Source: Melanocharis versteri (taxonomy: Eukaryota > Chordata > Aves > Passeriformes > Melanocharitidae). Taken from it: a stretch of 64,000 nucleotides of DNA. The position numbers and the translations under genes were made by a program. The stretch covers positions 682,001 through 746,000 of the forward strand of contig VZTG01003808.1 in the NCBI GenBank assembly GCA_013397845.1, written 5' to 3'. Shown here in pieces: positions 47,111-62,000 of the stretch. Position 1 is the stretch's first letter. Each line of letters begins with the position of its first letter. The notes under the pieces were generated by a model. It saw nothing but the letters and a program-made list of their open reading frames with translations, had not been told where the DNA came from and ran no database searches.

Positions 47111-50100
47111 GTTCATGCACACTCCATCCTTGTCCCAAACCTTGTGGCTAATCTTGGTACCCTCAGCATACCCTGGCAGTACCACTGGTGCTCAGATGGA
47201 TACGCAGCAGGAGGTGACAGTCAAAAAGATCCACAAGCCTGAGCACACGCTCCACAACATCCCAAGTCTGAGCATCTGGTAAGCAGCAAACCCACTAAGG
47301 CTTCAGGTCAGTGTGGTAGATAGGTGCCTCCATCCCACACATGAGAGATTCTCCAGAAACAATCACCCCCCTCTTTCCCTTTGTGCAGAAACACAGATAA
47401 ATTAAGCTGACACCTCCCCTGAAGGCCATATTTCCAGGGCACAGCACCTGTTCTGTAACTACAGCAAAAGCCTGCTGCAGGTGCAGAATTTCAGGGCTTT
47501 GGGAGAGCATTCCAGTATAGTACAGAAGATAAACAACTGATTAAATGAAAGAACTATTTGTCTTAATACAACTGTTGTTTAAAAAGAACCCAAAACAACA
47601 ACTTCCTATATGTGTATAAAAAGCTCAAAGGATAAAAGTATTTGCTCAATTAAAAGACAAAACATTTGCAGAATTCTCACCCAATGAGTGACTCTGCAAG
47701 AACAGCAATGTAATATTCCCCCACCTGAACAAGTTTCAACAATCTCTCTTCATGTTCCAAGCTTTGTACATCCATTTAGGAAAAGCATTCCCCCCGCTCT
47801 TGCGCCAAGTCATACACAATTGGTTTGTTACATCTCAACAGCCCCCTTCAAAGTAACACTTGTATAATCATTGTGTTTGTAATGAATTTCCACGGGTAAA
47901 ACAGACTGGAACAAAGCAAACATTCTGCAGATGGAAACAGGGATTTAACCCCACAGCTCACTCCACCATGGTCACATATAATATTGAAGCTTTTGCCAGA
48001 ACAGCAGTGATACCTCGCATTGCCACTACCACCATTAACCATGACCAAAACTACATAGACGGGAAGTAGAGAATAAAATATTTTGGGTTTTTTTATTTAC
48101 CTTTCCTTGCACATGCACAATCTTCAATTTATTTTTTTTTTTTAATTAAACTGCCTTTATCTTGACCTGTGAGGTTTTTTTCATCCTATTTTCTCACCCC
48201 TGTTCTGCTGCGTGGGGGAGTGATGGAGCAGCTTGGCAGGTACCTGGTGTCAAGCCAAGGTCAGCCCACTGCACAACGTTAACTTAGACAGCATCACTTC
48301 AGTAGTTTTGTGGTCTACTTATGCAGCTAAAATTACATAGGCCCAAGGCACCTGAAGTGGCCAGAGTAAACCAGCAGAATGGTCCAAAAGGTCAAAGGTC
48401 TGCTCTGAAACTGCAGGCCATGTAAGACAACCATTGGTATGGCATTTTCAGCTAAAGCACAGACTAGAAGGGTTCTGTTTATCTGTCTGTATATCAGTTT
48501 CAACCTGTACAGGAATATCAATTACTTTTCAAGGATAGCCCTCACCTTGTTATTTCAAAAGTGAGGAGTGATAACAGCGTATGTTGATTTTCTTATCTTT
48601 CTCACAAAAAGTTACAATTTAAAATAAACACTAACCTTGCATCTCACAGAGAAAAGGACATTTATTTACCAGAATTTTTAAAGGTGTGAAATTCAATTGA
48701 ATAATAACAAGTATACTAAATAACAAAGCTTTAGAAAATATACGTAATTAGGTGAGAACATGGTCATTTAAGCAGATATTTCTATTGAATCTTTGCTAGA
48801 CTCCATGCTTGTCACCAAATTAGATGTTGTCCCATGGTATGCATTATAAATGAGGCAATTCATTTCATGAGGTTTATAACCAGTGACTGGAATTATAATC
48901 AACAATATATATTAGTACCTTCTAATATCTACAATATTTTGGAGCTTATTATGAGCTCACGCTAGTTGCATGTGACAGTAACTCCTCTGTCTTTGTACAG
49001 ACTCCTGATTTATGCTGGGGTACACAAGAATAAAATCTTCAAATTTATATGAAATATTTGGTGCTTAAATATGTTTTTAAGGTACACAGCATTGTCAGAC
49101 CATTTGCATAATACAAGGCATTTGCCAAAAACAGAAAAGTGGGATTACTTTTGTTTTTAAATGGCTATCATCATTTACAAACTGCAATCCTTCCATTTAC
49201 ATAAAGCTGAAGGTCATTTACTCCCTTAGCCCCCAGAACCAGCAAAGGAATGAGACTATTCTTTTTTTCCTTTTTGAAGCTACGTGCTGCAATACATGCA
49301 GCAATCCTGGTTCTCTTCTGTAAGTTTGATTAAAAAAAATAATAAAATACATATTTTCCTATACCTATCATTGAATCATACCAAGAAGTTTTTCCATTTC
49401 TCTCAGCAGGAAATGCCCCCACCTCCAACAGCTGTAATCATTTAAAATGCATTCACAGTAATTTTATCCCACAGGTATCTACAGAAATTTTCTACCATAC
49501 ATATCAGACGCATTCTCTATTCACATGTCAAAGAAATAGTAAAAATATATCTTAAGTGCCAAAAAAGCAACAAGAAAGAATTTCTGCAAAGTCAGCATCC
49601 CTACAGAAACTTGGGGGTGGTGGGAATTGTCCTATGTGCAACACATTTAGACGTGGGGTTGCACCCATAGTTACAGAGAAGCAGGGTTTCTCATTGACAG
49701 GAAATGCCAGACTCCAGGACAAGTGAGAATAAAATATGGAATTATTAGCCTCTATACAAACCAGAAATGTAAAGGGACACTCAGTCATATTGCGGAGGGA
49801 AGACTTCCTGCATGCTCCAGAATCTCAGTGAAACTAAGCCTCGCTAATTTTCCTTTTCCTCCTTAAATATCTGCTACTATATCAAGTGATGGCCTCAGTT
49901 TTCTTAATCAGGTACATAGGCTCCCTGTATCTACAGCTTTCCATCAGTCCCATTAGGCATACCCAGAACCACTGACCTTGGAAACACTTCCCAGGTTTGC
50001 CATTCCTTAAATCCTGCCTCTGAGATCTCCAAGGTCCCTTCTATAGAGACAAGGCCAAATCCCTGTGAAACCCAATCTCATCCTGGCATGGGAGCATAAA

Positions 50101-53100
50101 GCATGGAAATTTTAGTTGAGCTATCCAACCCAATAGCTCTGCAAAATTTGCCATTCCCAAGAGAGCCTGTTTAGCAGGTTTGCTGCACAGTGACACGATC
50201 TGGAATCCTGACAAGCAGAGTGCCACAAGACTGATGATGCAAGGCTTTCAAGATACTCAGCTCAAAGGCAGAACTAAGAAGCGGACAATTCTGACCTTAA
50301 CACCACAAGAGTTCACGTCAATCCTATCTCAGATCCTGCTGAACAGAAATCCCACTGCTCTAAAAATGTTGCAAAGAAAACATTCCAGGCTTAAGAAGGT
50401 GACATTCTTCTGAACACATCCAGTTTCTTCTGTTTATCTCTAAATATTTGTCCACACTCAGCAGCATCTTGCCTCAGTGTGTCATTTTCTGCACATTGAT
50501 TCGCTAGGCTGATTAGAAGAGAGATGGAAATAAACTTCTGCTAACAGGAAAAAGTTTTCCAACAAATAACCAAGAATTGAGCTGAGCTTCAAACGCTCTG
50601 TTCAACTAAGTCCCACCCAAAGCTTTCAGGTATAAGACTGGTTATTTCACACAGCTGTGAAACAAGGAACAACAAGAACAACATTGAACTGTTACTTGGG
50701 GATTATAAGAAATCCAGTGTGTTTCAACCATTAATCATATTCTTACTAGGATTGCCAATATAACACATTACTGTGAAATCTGGAAGCATAGGGAATCGTT
50801 CTAATATATTTTGACTTGATGGGATATAAAATTTACAAGTATGTAAAGAAAGTATAGCAGAACCATATACACTCAAAAACAGCTGAAGTATTTTTACTAT
50901 TACAAATAATTATATTGTCTAGGCCACTGAAATATCATGTTTAAACACTTAGCTAGAAAAAGACATTGATTGGGTTTCTTATTACAATAAGCATAAATCT
51001 AGAGTATTGCCACTGAAGCCAGAGTTCCTGCATAGCAGTGCCAAAGCAGCGCCAAAGCAGCACAAATGTACCACTATCCTACCAAGTTTAAGAAACTTCT
51101 CCTGCCTTGAAAGCTACAGTTGAGAAATAAAAATAAACCACTCCATAATCACACTGTAGAAATCCATAATGATGTCAACATTTTATGCTGAGAATTTGAA
51201 GGGCAAGATTTACTCAGCGTGAAGACAAACGCAGAAAAATCTATACTATAAAGCAGGAGATACACAAGACAGAAGAAAGACTCAGCACATCCATTTCATA
51301 CATAGAAGCCAAGGTGCAGAAAGAATAAACATTTCTGCTTTTTTAAAAAGCTTTGCAGCAAGCCCGTGATCAGTCTGAAACAAGATGAATATAAAAACAC
51401 TGAAATTTCATACTTAAAATAAACATGGAAGGTCAGTTGATCAGGAAAACACAGAAGGTGTTAAGCCATGAGCCAAGAAAAACACCCTCTCTTTCAAGCC
51501 AGAGATTTAGGGGGAAACAGAAAAAATATCAGTTGGTGAGTAGCCATTGTAAAAAGTGAACAGCACCAAAAAGCATTAACATCTTGGCCTTAAAAAGATT
51601 TTAGAGCACAGTCACTGGCATTCAGCAAAAGGAAAAAAGTCCCATAACATCATAGAGTCATAAATAAATTGCTGAGTCATCAACTGAGGTGAAGGCCTTT
51701 TTGAAGAATACAAAATAGGCTAAAGGCTATAGACTTGTCATATCCAACCAGGGAAAGTTAGTTTCCTAGAAAATGGACTAATAAATGATAAGTGAAGAAA
51801 AGGCATGAGGTAGTCTTTCACATGATTTTCTGACTTGGACAGGAATGCCAAAGGACTTCGAGAAAAGGGATTTAATTCTTTGTAGACCACTATGATTGGA
51901 CAACTTTCCTTGTTTGCTTCCTCGAAACCTTCCACCTCCAACCTGTATTGTTTACCCTTACCCACACTGACATCTGTCAGCTGGGTTCTCAGAGCAATTT
52001 AACTGGCATGTCCTCAACTGGCCAGTCATGCTCAAAAGGACACTACTGTTCCCCAGGTTCCTCAGCTATTCCCTATGCACAAACACGGCTATTCACTCAC
52101 CACATTCATATGTGGCTTCTGCTGCACTGTGCTTGATTCTCCACGACAGATTTCCAGGAAGCAATCTCACAGCTGAGCAATCATGACTCCCAGCGCAATA
52201 ATGTGCCACACTCTGCTCCCTTCAACAGATAGTGCCTTCTCCATAGCATCCGGAGAACAAGCAAGGATGTTCTTTATATGAAATGTGCATAGAGGAATGG
52301 ACCACCAAGGCACACCCTAAAGCCTGTGTTTTTCAAGCTTTATTTATCGCCCCTTAAAACAGAAACAAGCAGGAGAGCATTTAAACAGCATTTGAAACAT
52401 GAAAAGCAGCAGATTTTGTGTGGTGTGCAGAAGTCACAGAAATGCAGATATTTTGCCTTACACAGCAAACCGGTTTATGCTAAAAGAGCTACAGAGTAAG
52501 TTAGTCCCAAAATGCACGCTTAAAGCAAGTTTGCTGGTTTCAGTACTCGCAGACCCTATAAATGAGATTCTATTATTGATACCCGGAATTGAAAATACAA
52601 GCCACTGTAAGACTTACAGCCATAAGAACATGGCATAGGAGCGGGGACTGGTGTTCTGGCAGAGGTATCTGATATGAAATGTCAAAATTAGTAAGGAAGG
52701 CCAAATCATCCCATACAGTAAAATAGCATTCAGAAGCCTCCCCTAAGCAAAACTGTACAGAGTGAACTACTTTTGACTGTACAAGGTAAGAGCTTCTCTT
52801 TACACTTCTTTTACAAAACATCTTTTTCTTCTGAAATTCCTTTCAAAATACTCTTGGACTAGTTAATAATCCTCCTCAAGTCCCAGATGCAGAGAGTTAA
52901 TGCAAAAGACTTTCTCTTCAGCTGCTATTATGCAGAATATAAGGGCCCAAGTAAGGTTTTCAGCCTTTCCATGGAACAGGAGTCTCTATCAGTCTGTATC
53001 TATTTCAGGAGGACGATTCTGCAAATAAGCCTGTGAATGCCTATCTTCACTCAGATGAATAGTGACAGTGAAGTCCTGCAACACACGAAGGTACGTCTTT

Positions 53101-56100
53101 CTAACCCAGGAAGAGGAAATAGGCTTACTGCAGTCACCGTACATATTTGCCTTGAGTCTTTTGAATAAAAGACAAGGCTGTATTGAGACATAACTACACC
53201 TAACTTACACTTCTATAACTACATTCTAAGAACTGCTGCTTTGATCCAAGTCTCTCCTGTACAGTTCTCACTACTTGCATATCCAAGTTCCTGGTGGTAC
53301 ATGGAAACAGCACAAATCCCCTACCCTGTGTCAGACTCAGATGAGCTTTTCGAGGTGGTGAACCCAGCCGCATTCTTCACCAGTTTCCCACCCTCGGCAA
53401 AGCGGACTGTTTTGTTTTCTACAGCATCAGGAAAGGGTATAACACAAACAGTACTTCTTAAACTGGAGTGCCCTGTGCTCTCCCCCTTTCGAACATTCAG
53501 GCCACTTACCTCTCAGGTATTTGTGTAGACCCAGAAGAAGAGGGCTTCTGATCTTGTAACCCCATGCACAGTGTGCAGAGTTCATCAGCAGCTGTTGGGC
53601 AAAATCATACACTTTTAAATGGAGGCCAAACACAAATTCTGCTCTCACTATGGTCAAAGAACAAAAAAATCTTCATTGATTTCACAGTGTTGTTGCCAGA
53701 TGATACCCTTTCATGCTATTGTCTGCCTCCTGTCCCCAATAGTCTACCAATCACATTTGATTCTATCTCTACAAATTTGTAAGGGCTGCAGAGACCTTTC
53801 TGGTGATTTTCAGATAGATATCTACAATGAACACAGACAACCATCTAGCCCTGAGTTAGGCCAGCTGAGCTCTCCAGTGTTAGCCGGGTTATTGCTACCA
53901 CGAGAAGAAGGGCTAAGGCATGGAAAAGAGACTTCAGGATTTTATCAGTTTCCAAAAACACTCTCAGGAATTTTGGCATAGCTTCATATTTTGTTACCAC
54001 AATCTTAATTGGGAATAACCAAGAGCAATAGCACAACTACAAAATCACTATATTCTAAATACCATGCTGACAATTGGCCTTCCTTACAAGGAGGTCAACC
54101 TCCTAGAAATATCCAGCATAACACTAAATGGTACGCATTTCAAAACCTAAGGAAACCCCAAATCCGTTATGAAAGACACAAAGTCCAATGCTTATCATCT
54201 AACATGAAATTTATTTGGAATGCTTGGCTTTTTTGCAGAATTAAGAGGTGGTTTATGTATCAAATGCTACCATACAAAAAGAAACATTTTTTTGAAACAC
54301 AGTAAAATAAAGTTTAACAGTTTAAAACTGGAAGAACTGTGGGACCCTCCCATAAACATTCCTATTGTTGTAACAGAAAAGGTTGTACTACATTTTTAAA
54401 AAACAAATTTGGATTTCACAAACCAATCTTTTGTGAAACCAATTACTTACTTTCTTTTTCATGTAATTAAATGTTGGAGTTTCTGAAACACCCCTTATTC
54501 TGCTGCTGTAGTAGTGAGGACTCCCACTTGCACATAAAGGTCTGAACTCTGCAGTTTTCATACAACTACTAGTGAGATAAACCCATAGCTGACTAGAGCT
54601 ACTGCTGCAGTAAGAAAAGCACCATCTACCCCAGGAAGTAACAGAAATTAAATCAGAACTAATTTAAGGACACAACCGAGAAGGGAATCACAAAGGTGCT
54701 TAAAACATTGGTTTGCCCTTCACCATGTTTGGTGAACTGCGTTGCAGAGGTTTTTAATGAGGATTGATGACCAGCTGGGGTTAATGGCCCTCAGCTGCAC
54801 ATCAGGCCATTAACTCCTCCCTATCAGTTATTAATCCCCAGGAAATACCCTGTACCTCTCTCCTTATTGCTTAATCATAAGTAGCAAGAGATGATCAACC
54901 AGTCAAGATCCTGGTGTGGTGTGAATACTCCTGTTCCTGCCTCCTCACACAGCATGTCTTGTGCTTTAGAACAAACTATTTAGATATTACCACACTGAGG
55001 TCACAAAAGGATGAAGGAACACATGTGACAGTGAGAAAATAAACCTTTTATCTGCTGACTGTATTTCACATTTCTTCTTTAGAATAAACATAATATTTAT
55101 AGCTTGTATACTTTGTGAAATTACACAAATCTGTTTGCAATCCCACTGCTATTAGGCTACTGGGGGCTCTTTTCTTTGCAGCTCTAGAGCATACGACAGG
55201 GCCAGTGATCTTATTACTGCTGATTTTAAAGCAAGAAAGTATCAAGCAGATGTTATTAAATTATAGCCTGAGAAGTAAAAGCCCCATGGTCAGACCAAGA
55301 CACCCAAGAGGCCTGTGAAGTACAGAATCACAAGGCTGGAACGCTGTGCTTTCCTTCGGAAAATGCACAGCTCAAAGGAGGGTCAGTCCATCCCCACCCC
55401 TGCTTTCCCCACGCATTGAAACAGTGGTTTGGCCCAGTCTCAGCCCCATATGTTAGCAGAGTATGATCAGACAGTTTGTGCTTGAAGCTAATATAAAAGT
55501 AAAAAAACAGCCTTTATGTTTTAATTCTGCTGCAGAGAAAGACTGTAGTGGAAATTGATTTGGTTGAAGAAGGGAAGTGGAATTTGTATGATACGACATC
55601 CTATGGACAAAAATTATTTAGTCTTTCTTTACTATTTGCACTCCAGACTCAAAATTTCTGAGAATGTGGCTATGAATCAGGACACATATAAGTAACATCC
55701 TTTAATTCATACCTGATGAGCTCCCCCACTCTGAAAGATGACACACAAATACATTAATGAGTGATCTGAAGATCATCTATCTTGACTGCATCTTCAGTGA
55801 GAAACCCTACATGCTCTCGCAGTGTCATTTTGTATCAACCTCACAGAAATAGCAAAAAAAGTTTACTTTTCCATTTCATTCTTTCCCTTTCCAGTTTATT
55901 TGGACTGCCCATGTTGTGAGGCCTGTAGGGCACTGACATTTTTTAAATGGATCAACACATTATGTCCTCTTGTCTTAGAAAACTCTTACAGGTAAAAGAA
56001 TTTGTAACTTTCTTCTATGAACACTGAGAAGATCATTGTCAATAAATGCTTAAAAACATTTAGGGAACGAACAGTACCTCAAACCCCAAAGGCTACAAGC

Positions 56101-58249
56101 TGTTGATTACTATTATGCTTTTTAAAGGGAATGAGATCACATTGAGCTTCAGATCAAAATATAGATCTTTCTAGGTCACATTTACCAGTGATCCATGGTG
56201 ATATAAATTAAATCAATTGCATCTTTTATTTGTATACAAATCATAAATTAAATGAATGTTCTGCTACCCTACTTAAATGTAATTATCTGCAAACATATAC
56301 AACACTTTTTGTGCTCCTTCTGACAATGTCATATTCTTCATAGTTATGGGCAGGACACATTTTGAACATTCGATAGAACCACACCCATTTAGAGAGTTAG
56401 ATCTAAAAATCAACATTTGTTCAATAAAAATTCTTCCAAGACCTGGGTGCTGTCAAAATTAACAGAAGAATCAAGAAAAAGGTTGTTCAAAGAGGTCGTA
56501 CATCGAATTCCAGAACAGCTTTTTTAGGTCCTTGTACCACCTCAGCTGTAACAACTTTTTCATCACCTTCAGTAGGCTATGGATCAGGCTCCAAGTTGGA
56601 ATGGAAGTTGATGATAAGAGTGCACTGGCTGATGCCAACAGGCTTTGAATCAGTCCATTGTCATGAAAGCTGTTTACAATGTATGAATAAGTAATCCATG
56701 CTGTGCTATATACACTACCTCTCTGCTAAGGATAATTAGGCTAGTGTAGCTTACTGACTCACTGTTTCTACCATTTGCACAGCCAACTGATGTATTGCTG
56801 AATATTTTCTAGAACAAAACTTTAAATATTTTTAAATTGAAAATCCAAAGATTGTCATGGGGTTTATTAAAAAAAAAAACAACCCAAAAAAACCAATAGA
56901 AGCTCTCTTCCTCCTACATTAGTTTCTTTTAACCTAGGAGCCAAGCCAATCCTGGTGAAACATCTTTACATCAACTGCCCATGTTTTACAGAATGTTTGT
57001 CCCTAATTAAATGAATCAGATACATCATAGTCACATTTATTAAATTTTGTTAATTATTAAGTACATTCTCACACAAAGAAAAATTTAAAGATTTGTTTAA
57101 TGTCATATCTATATATGGTAGATAATGAAACTATATTCATTAAAGTTACTGATTTAATTCCTTTGCCTGGATGTAGGTGAGAGAACTATGAATACATATG
57201 TCAGGTCACTTTAATACTAAAAACACATGTTATAAGCCACAACAAGTGTACATTTTTAAGATCATTTCTGAAATGTGCTGGACTTAAAATGTCAGATTCT
57301 GAACCCTTCTGTTCCTATAAAGGATTTACAGAATATAAGGGACTCCTATACAGCTATTGTGCTTGCCTGTTAGAATGGGGATTAAATAAGCAGTTATATA
57401 CATCTTAAGCTTTTGCACTATTTTTTTTGTAAAATACACACTTAAACTCAACTAATCACAAGAAGGGGCTTCCACAGAGACTAATGACTAAAATTTCTTG
57501 GTTTATGTTATGGAACAGTGGTTCACAATGGTCTCCCCTGTCCTTAAAGGATATAAGTACATTATGAAAATAGTGCTACTGAGTAACACCTATAATATAA
57601 AGAAATTTGTTTTCATGTCATTATAATGATAAGTCACACTCATGAGCTAATTGTTCATGTAGTTTTCCAACAAACATATAATAAAGAAACACTAGATATG
57701 GTCTTTCAGAAACGTCTATTGAAGGGGTTTTGGTCAGTGGCACTCGTAATTCACAAACCAGCCCACCTATGAATTCAAGTTAGCAGCTTGAATGCTGACA
57801 GAGAATAAGGTCTAGAAAATAAGTCTGCCTGTAGTTCATGAAAGGAGACAGACACAGAGGCAGTTCAGCCCACTGAAGATCTCTGGAGAATGGTCTGTGT
57901 GCCTGGGAATGATTCCTAACTGCCAGTTTCAGATGCTGCCTTATCCATGTTCCAACTCCGTATCAGGTCAAAATCAGGCACATATGGTCTCTCCTCCCAT
58001 TCTGTCCTGATTACTGCAAGAAGGAAACCTGCCCTTCTTGGTCAGGAGGCACCACAATACGTTCCAACTAGACCTCTGATTTAGACAAATCAGTCTTAAG
58101 CCTGGGACACATACCCCACCACATACTCACAGATCAGTTAAATGCAGCCTTTCTCCTTAGAAGTACAGACTACAGATAACGTGCACCTAAATTGGATCCC
58201 TTGGGTAAATGCTCGTAACTGGTTGGGATGAATCCAGATTTACAGGTAC
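47111..58249. other. no gene recognised
   Basis: The largest featureless part of the window, AT-rich throughout. It has many short open frames on both strands without convincing splice ends. A perfect 10-base inverted repeat lies at 54780-54814. A CR1-tail-like phrase at 55322-55342 (CAGAATCACAAGGCTGGA) is too short to annotate. Confidence 0.5.
54780..54814. repeat. perfect inverted repeat, 10-base arms
   Basis: GTTAATGGCC (54780-54789) and GGCCATTAAC (54805-54814) are exact reverse complements separated by 15 bases. They could form a hairpin in RNA or be a palindromic protein-binding site. No RNA family is recognised. Confidence 0.6.
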
Positions 58250-59090
58250 TTCACATCTGAAGGATGGGGTGTCATCCAGAGGGATCCAGACAAGCTCAAG
58301 AAGTGGGCCCACAGGAATGTCATGAAATTTAACAAGATCAAGTGGAAGGTGCCACACATGGGTTGGTGCAATCCCCCTCATCAGTACAGGCTGGAGGACG
58401 GATGGATTGAGAGCAGCTCTACCAAGAAGGACTTGGAGGTGCTGGCGGATGAGAAGCTGGACATGACCCAGCCATGAGCACTCCCAGCCCAGAAAGCCAA
58501 ATGTGTCCTGGGCTGCATCCAAAGCAGCGTGGGCAGCAGGGTGAGGGAGGGGATTCTGCTCTGGTGCCACCCCACCTGCAGTGCTGCATCCAGCTCTGGT
58601 GCCCAGCACAGTAAAAACATCGACCCATTGGAGCAGGTCCAGAGGAGGCCACCAAGATGATCAGAGGGATGGAGCACCTCTTCTGTGAGGAAAGGCTGAG
58701 AGGATTGGGTTTGTTCAGCCTGGAGAAGAGAAGGCCTTGGTGTGACCTACTTGTGGCCTTCCAGTACCTGAAGGGAGCCTACAGGAAAGATGGAGAGGGA
58801 CTTTTTACAAGAGCATGCAGTGACGGAACAATTGGGAATTGATTCAAACTGAAAAAGAGTAGTTTTAGATTAGATATTACAAAAAAATCTTTACTGTGAG
58901 GGTGGTGAGACACTGACACAGGTTGCCCAGGGAAGTCATGGATGTCCCATCCCTGGCAGTGTTCAAGGCCAGGTTGGATGGGGCTCTGAGCAACCTGGTC
59001 TAGTGGAAGGTGTCCCTGCCCATGGCAGGGGGATTGGAACAATCTGATCTTTAAGGTCCCTTCCAACCTGAGCCACTCTACGATTCTATT
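58250..59090 (+). mobile_element. CR1 LINE, end of ORF2 plus complete 3' tail
   Basis: Begins within the reverse-transcriptase ORF (GGTGTCATCCAGAGGGATCC near 58269) and runs through CR1 landmarks (GCATCCAGCTCTGG, CCAAGATGATCAGAGGGATG, TTCCAGTACCTGAAGGGAGC) to a typical end (TGAGCCACTCTACGATTCTAT). It is the best-preserved copy here, yet the coding part has several stops and shifts. 5'-truncated. Confidence 0.95.
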
Positions 59091-62000
59091 AATATAATTG
59101 TTTACTAGTAGCAAAGATAAGGACACGTTCATCTCTAATTCTCTGAAATACAAATATTAACTTTGGTATTGCCTAATATTTTTCTATCATTCTACAGATA
59201 GAAAATAGATACAGATAGTGACAGAACAAAATGCAACAGTAATATAAAGCAGCACTATAAACAAGATCTATTTTCCACTACAAAACTCGCCTGCATTTTT
59301 AACACTACAAATACAGATCTATATTCAATTCTTCAGAACCCAGCTTGCATTTTGAACATAAATTTGCTTCGCCTTACTCATGGGGAGAAGGAAGAAATCT
59401 AATCAAATTCTACTGAGTGTTTTCTCTGCTATAATTTAGTGGTAAAACTGGCAGGCTGCCTAACCACGTCAAAAAAAGATACATTTGAAATGCTGTAACT
59501 ATAAAATAACAAGGAAGCTTTTAGCCACATTCATGTAGTGGAGAGTATGAAAATGTTTACTCGTAATGTTGTTAGCATATGAAAAGATTAATCTAACAGG
59601 AAAATACATTTTAAAGTTGTGAAATCGTCTTGCTTGGTGTATAAATATTTTATGTAAATAAAAGCGGATTTGAGATTCATATAACATTTATATATTTTTA
59701 AAACTAAAAGCATTGCAACTGACTCTGCAAGGCATTTTTCAGTAATCCCCTCACTCTGCTATCTCCACTAACGCCTTTATTTGTTTATATTAGCTTTTCC
59801 CCTAATGAAGATGGCGCCGGTGGTTCTGTCTGGCTGAGCTGCTGACAGGACACCATCAACTTCCAGGGAAGGCATCACTGAGGGGGAGCAGGCTGGTTTT
59901 CAGCTCAGTGATTCTCATTGCAGGCTAAGGTGAAAGAAAATTGATGCCAAAGACATGAATAAGGAAAGGTGACTTTTCCTCAAGATTGTGACTGGAGAAT
60001 TCTGAGAAAATTGGGGTGGCATATAAGGATGCTGATCTAAGTGCTACAAATGTCTGAACTCATTTCGTCAGGTTGGGAGTTTTTTGCCACTTTTTTCATC
60101 AAGTTGTCGCTGGAACACAGAAGTCATTTTAGATTGTTGAAGAATTGGAGACAGCTTCTCAATTGCATGACAGAGAGGGGTAAAGGGGCCTAGACATAAA
60201 TGAAAAAACAGACATTCTTTTTTTATTCTGATTCAACTTAATCAGAGCTTATTTTTATTAATTTTTGTTATTTGGGACAGTTTAAAAAGTGCCCCCCATT
60301 CAAGAAACAGAACAGAATGGCCTGGCAGACTAATGGCCAACTAACAACAAGTAATTTTCATAAGATGTAGGGAGTTGCTATCACAACCATCACTCCTGCA
60401 ATCTAAGAGTGGGATTCTTTTGAATTCCACCTTCTTTGGTGGAAGAACCACCACTTTCTACCAAATTTCAAAGCTTTTTCAAAAGTTATGGCAGACAATG
60501 AATGTCTGAGTCAAGATTCAGAGCAAAGACCAACTATTTTACTGCTTTGGAAGCTCAAATTCACCATTTTCCAGAGAACAGAAATGTGTCCATTAGAGAA
60601 TTTACAAAATGACACATTTTCTTTGTAAGCCAGATAGCATTGAAATCCAATTGAAGAACAAAATAGTCTATATCTGGTTATTGGGGAATGTGGTGAGTTA
60701 CTGCCTCCCAAACCATAATTATGGCACTAGAATTTTTTTACTAACTGTTGTTAAAAGAGGAAAACTTCCATGATCCATGTAGCTGTTTGATATAGTTAAA
60801 AAAAACCTCATTCTAATTTAGGATTATAGTATAAATTATATCTCTACTGTTAAATCTAAATAAAACTGAAAGCGATAAATACAGTGAAGTTTATACAGTG
60901 ATAAATATAATGAAGTCTGTGGGTTTGTGTCACAAAGTTAATCAAATCAAAGGCATTACATTCAAGTCTAAATATAATTTCCTGGATGGAAGCATAGCCA
61001 AGTTTACAGGGTGCAAATTTGTGGATCATTCTGCCATTGTAAATGTTTGCAAAATTTTGGGGCCAGGGAGAGGGATGGTGGGTTGATGCTAATACACACG
61101 AAGAACTGGATGATTCAAGCACTCTGACACACCTAATCTTGGACCATCAGCTTCACCTCTCACACAATCAGAAGTATCCTGCATCAGGTTCCCAGGCTTT
61201 TTTTAAAGGCATCTATGTGGGCCAGTACTGAACTCCAAGGGGTTTTTCCTCTGAAATGGAAAGTTACTCTTAAGCAGTAAAAAAGCATGGGTTTCAACTG
61301 AGATACAGAAGCTGTATCCTGAGAAAGATCCAGCAAACAGCATCAGAAAAAGATGCAAACAGAAAAGCTAAAAATCTCTTGAAGATTCCTAGAAAAATAT
61401 TACCAAAAGGCACGTTGTGCTCAGAATTGGTACTCAAGGGGTGGATCTTAACACTTGAAGCAGCAAGAGACAAACAGCAATGATTTCACCCATTATACAC
61501 AATCTGAAAGCAGGGAGGAAGACAATAACCAAAACAAATAACCCAATTCCAAAGTATAGATCTGCATCACTCAAACCAAAGATTGTTTTGTTATTAATCA
61601 GAATAAGAGAATCAACAATTAAGTAGTATCTTTCTTTTAAATATCAAATGCATTGAAGCAGTAGTAATTTATTTTTGTGTCATTATTTCTCTTGAAACTA
61701 TGCAAAATACCATTTCTAAATGCTGGTTTTCTGAAAACATAACCATTAGGATAGTTGTTACATATTTAATTTCATGCTCCACTCAGCATAAAGCAGTTGA
61801 GAGACTGCCAGCCAGAGCAAATTAAGTAACCGGTTAGATAATTTCCTGCTTAATTGAAAGCAGGTAGTTTTTAAAAGTAATAATTGATTTTGTTTCTAAT
61901 AAGCGTGTAGCTATTTCTTCCTTTTTTCTATTCCTGTTATTAAAGGAGATTGCACTAAACCTTTGTGCACTGTTAATGACAGGCACAGGAGGAAAAGAAC

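Noticed and set aside
55322..55440. CR1-tail-like phrase CAGAATCACAAGGCTGGA
   Set aside because: Only about 18 bases resemble the tail and nothing downstream continues as CR1.
58187..59153. Open frames of 61-140 codons on both strands
   Set aside because: CR1 sequence in the plus direction; the minus-strand frames are antisense shadows.
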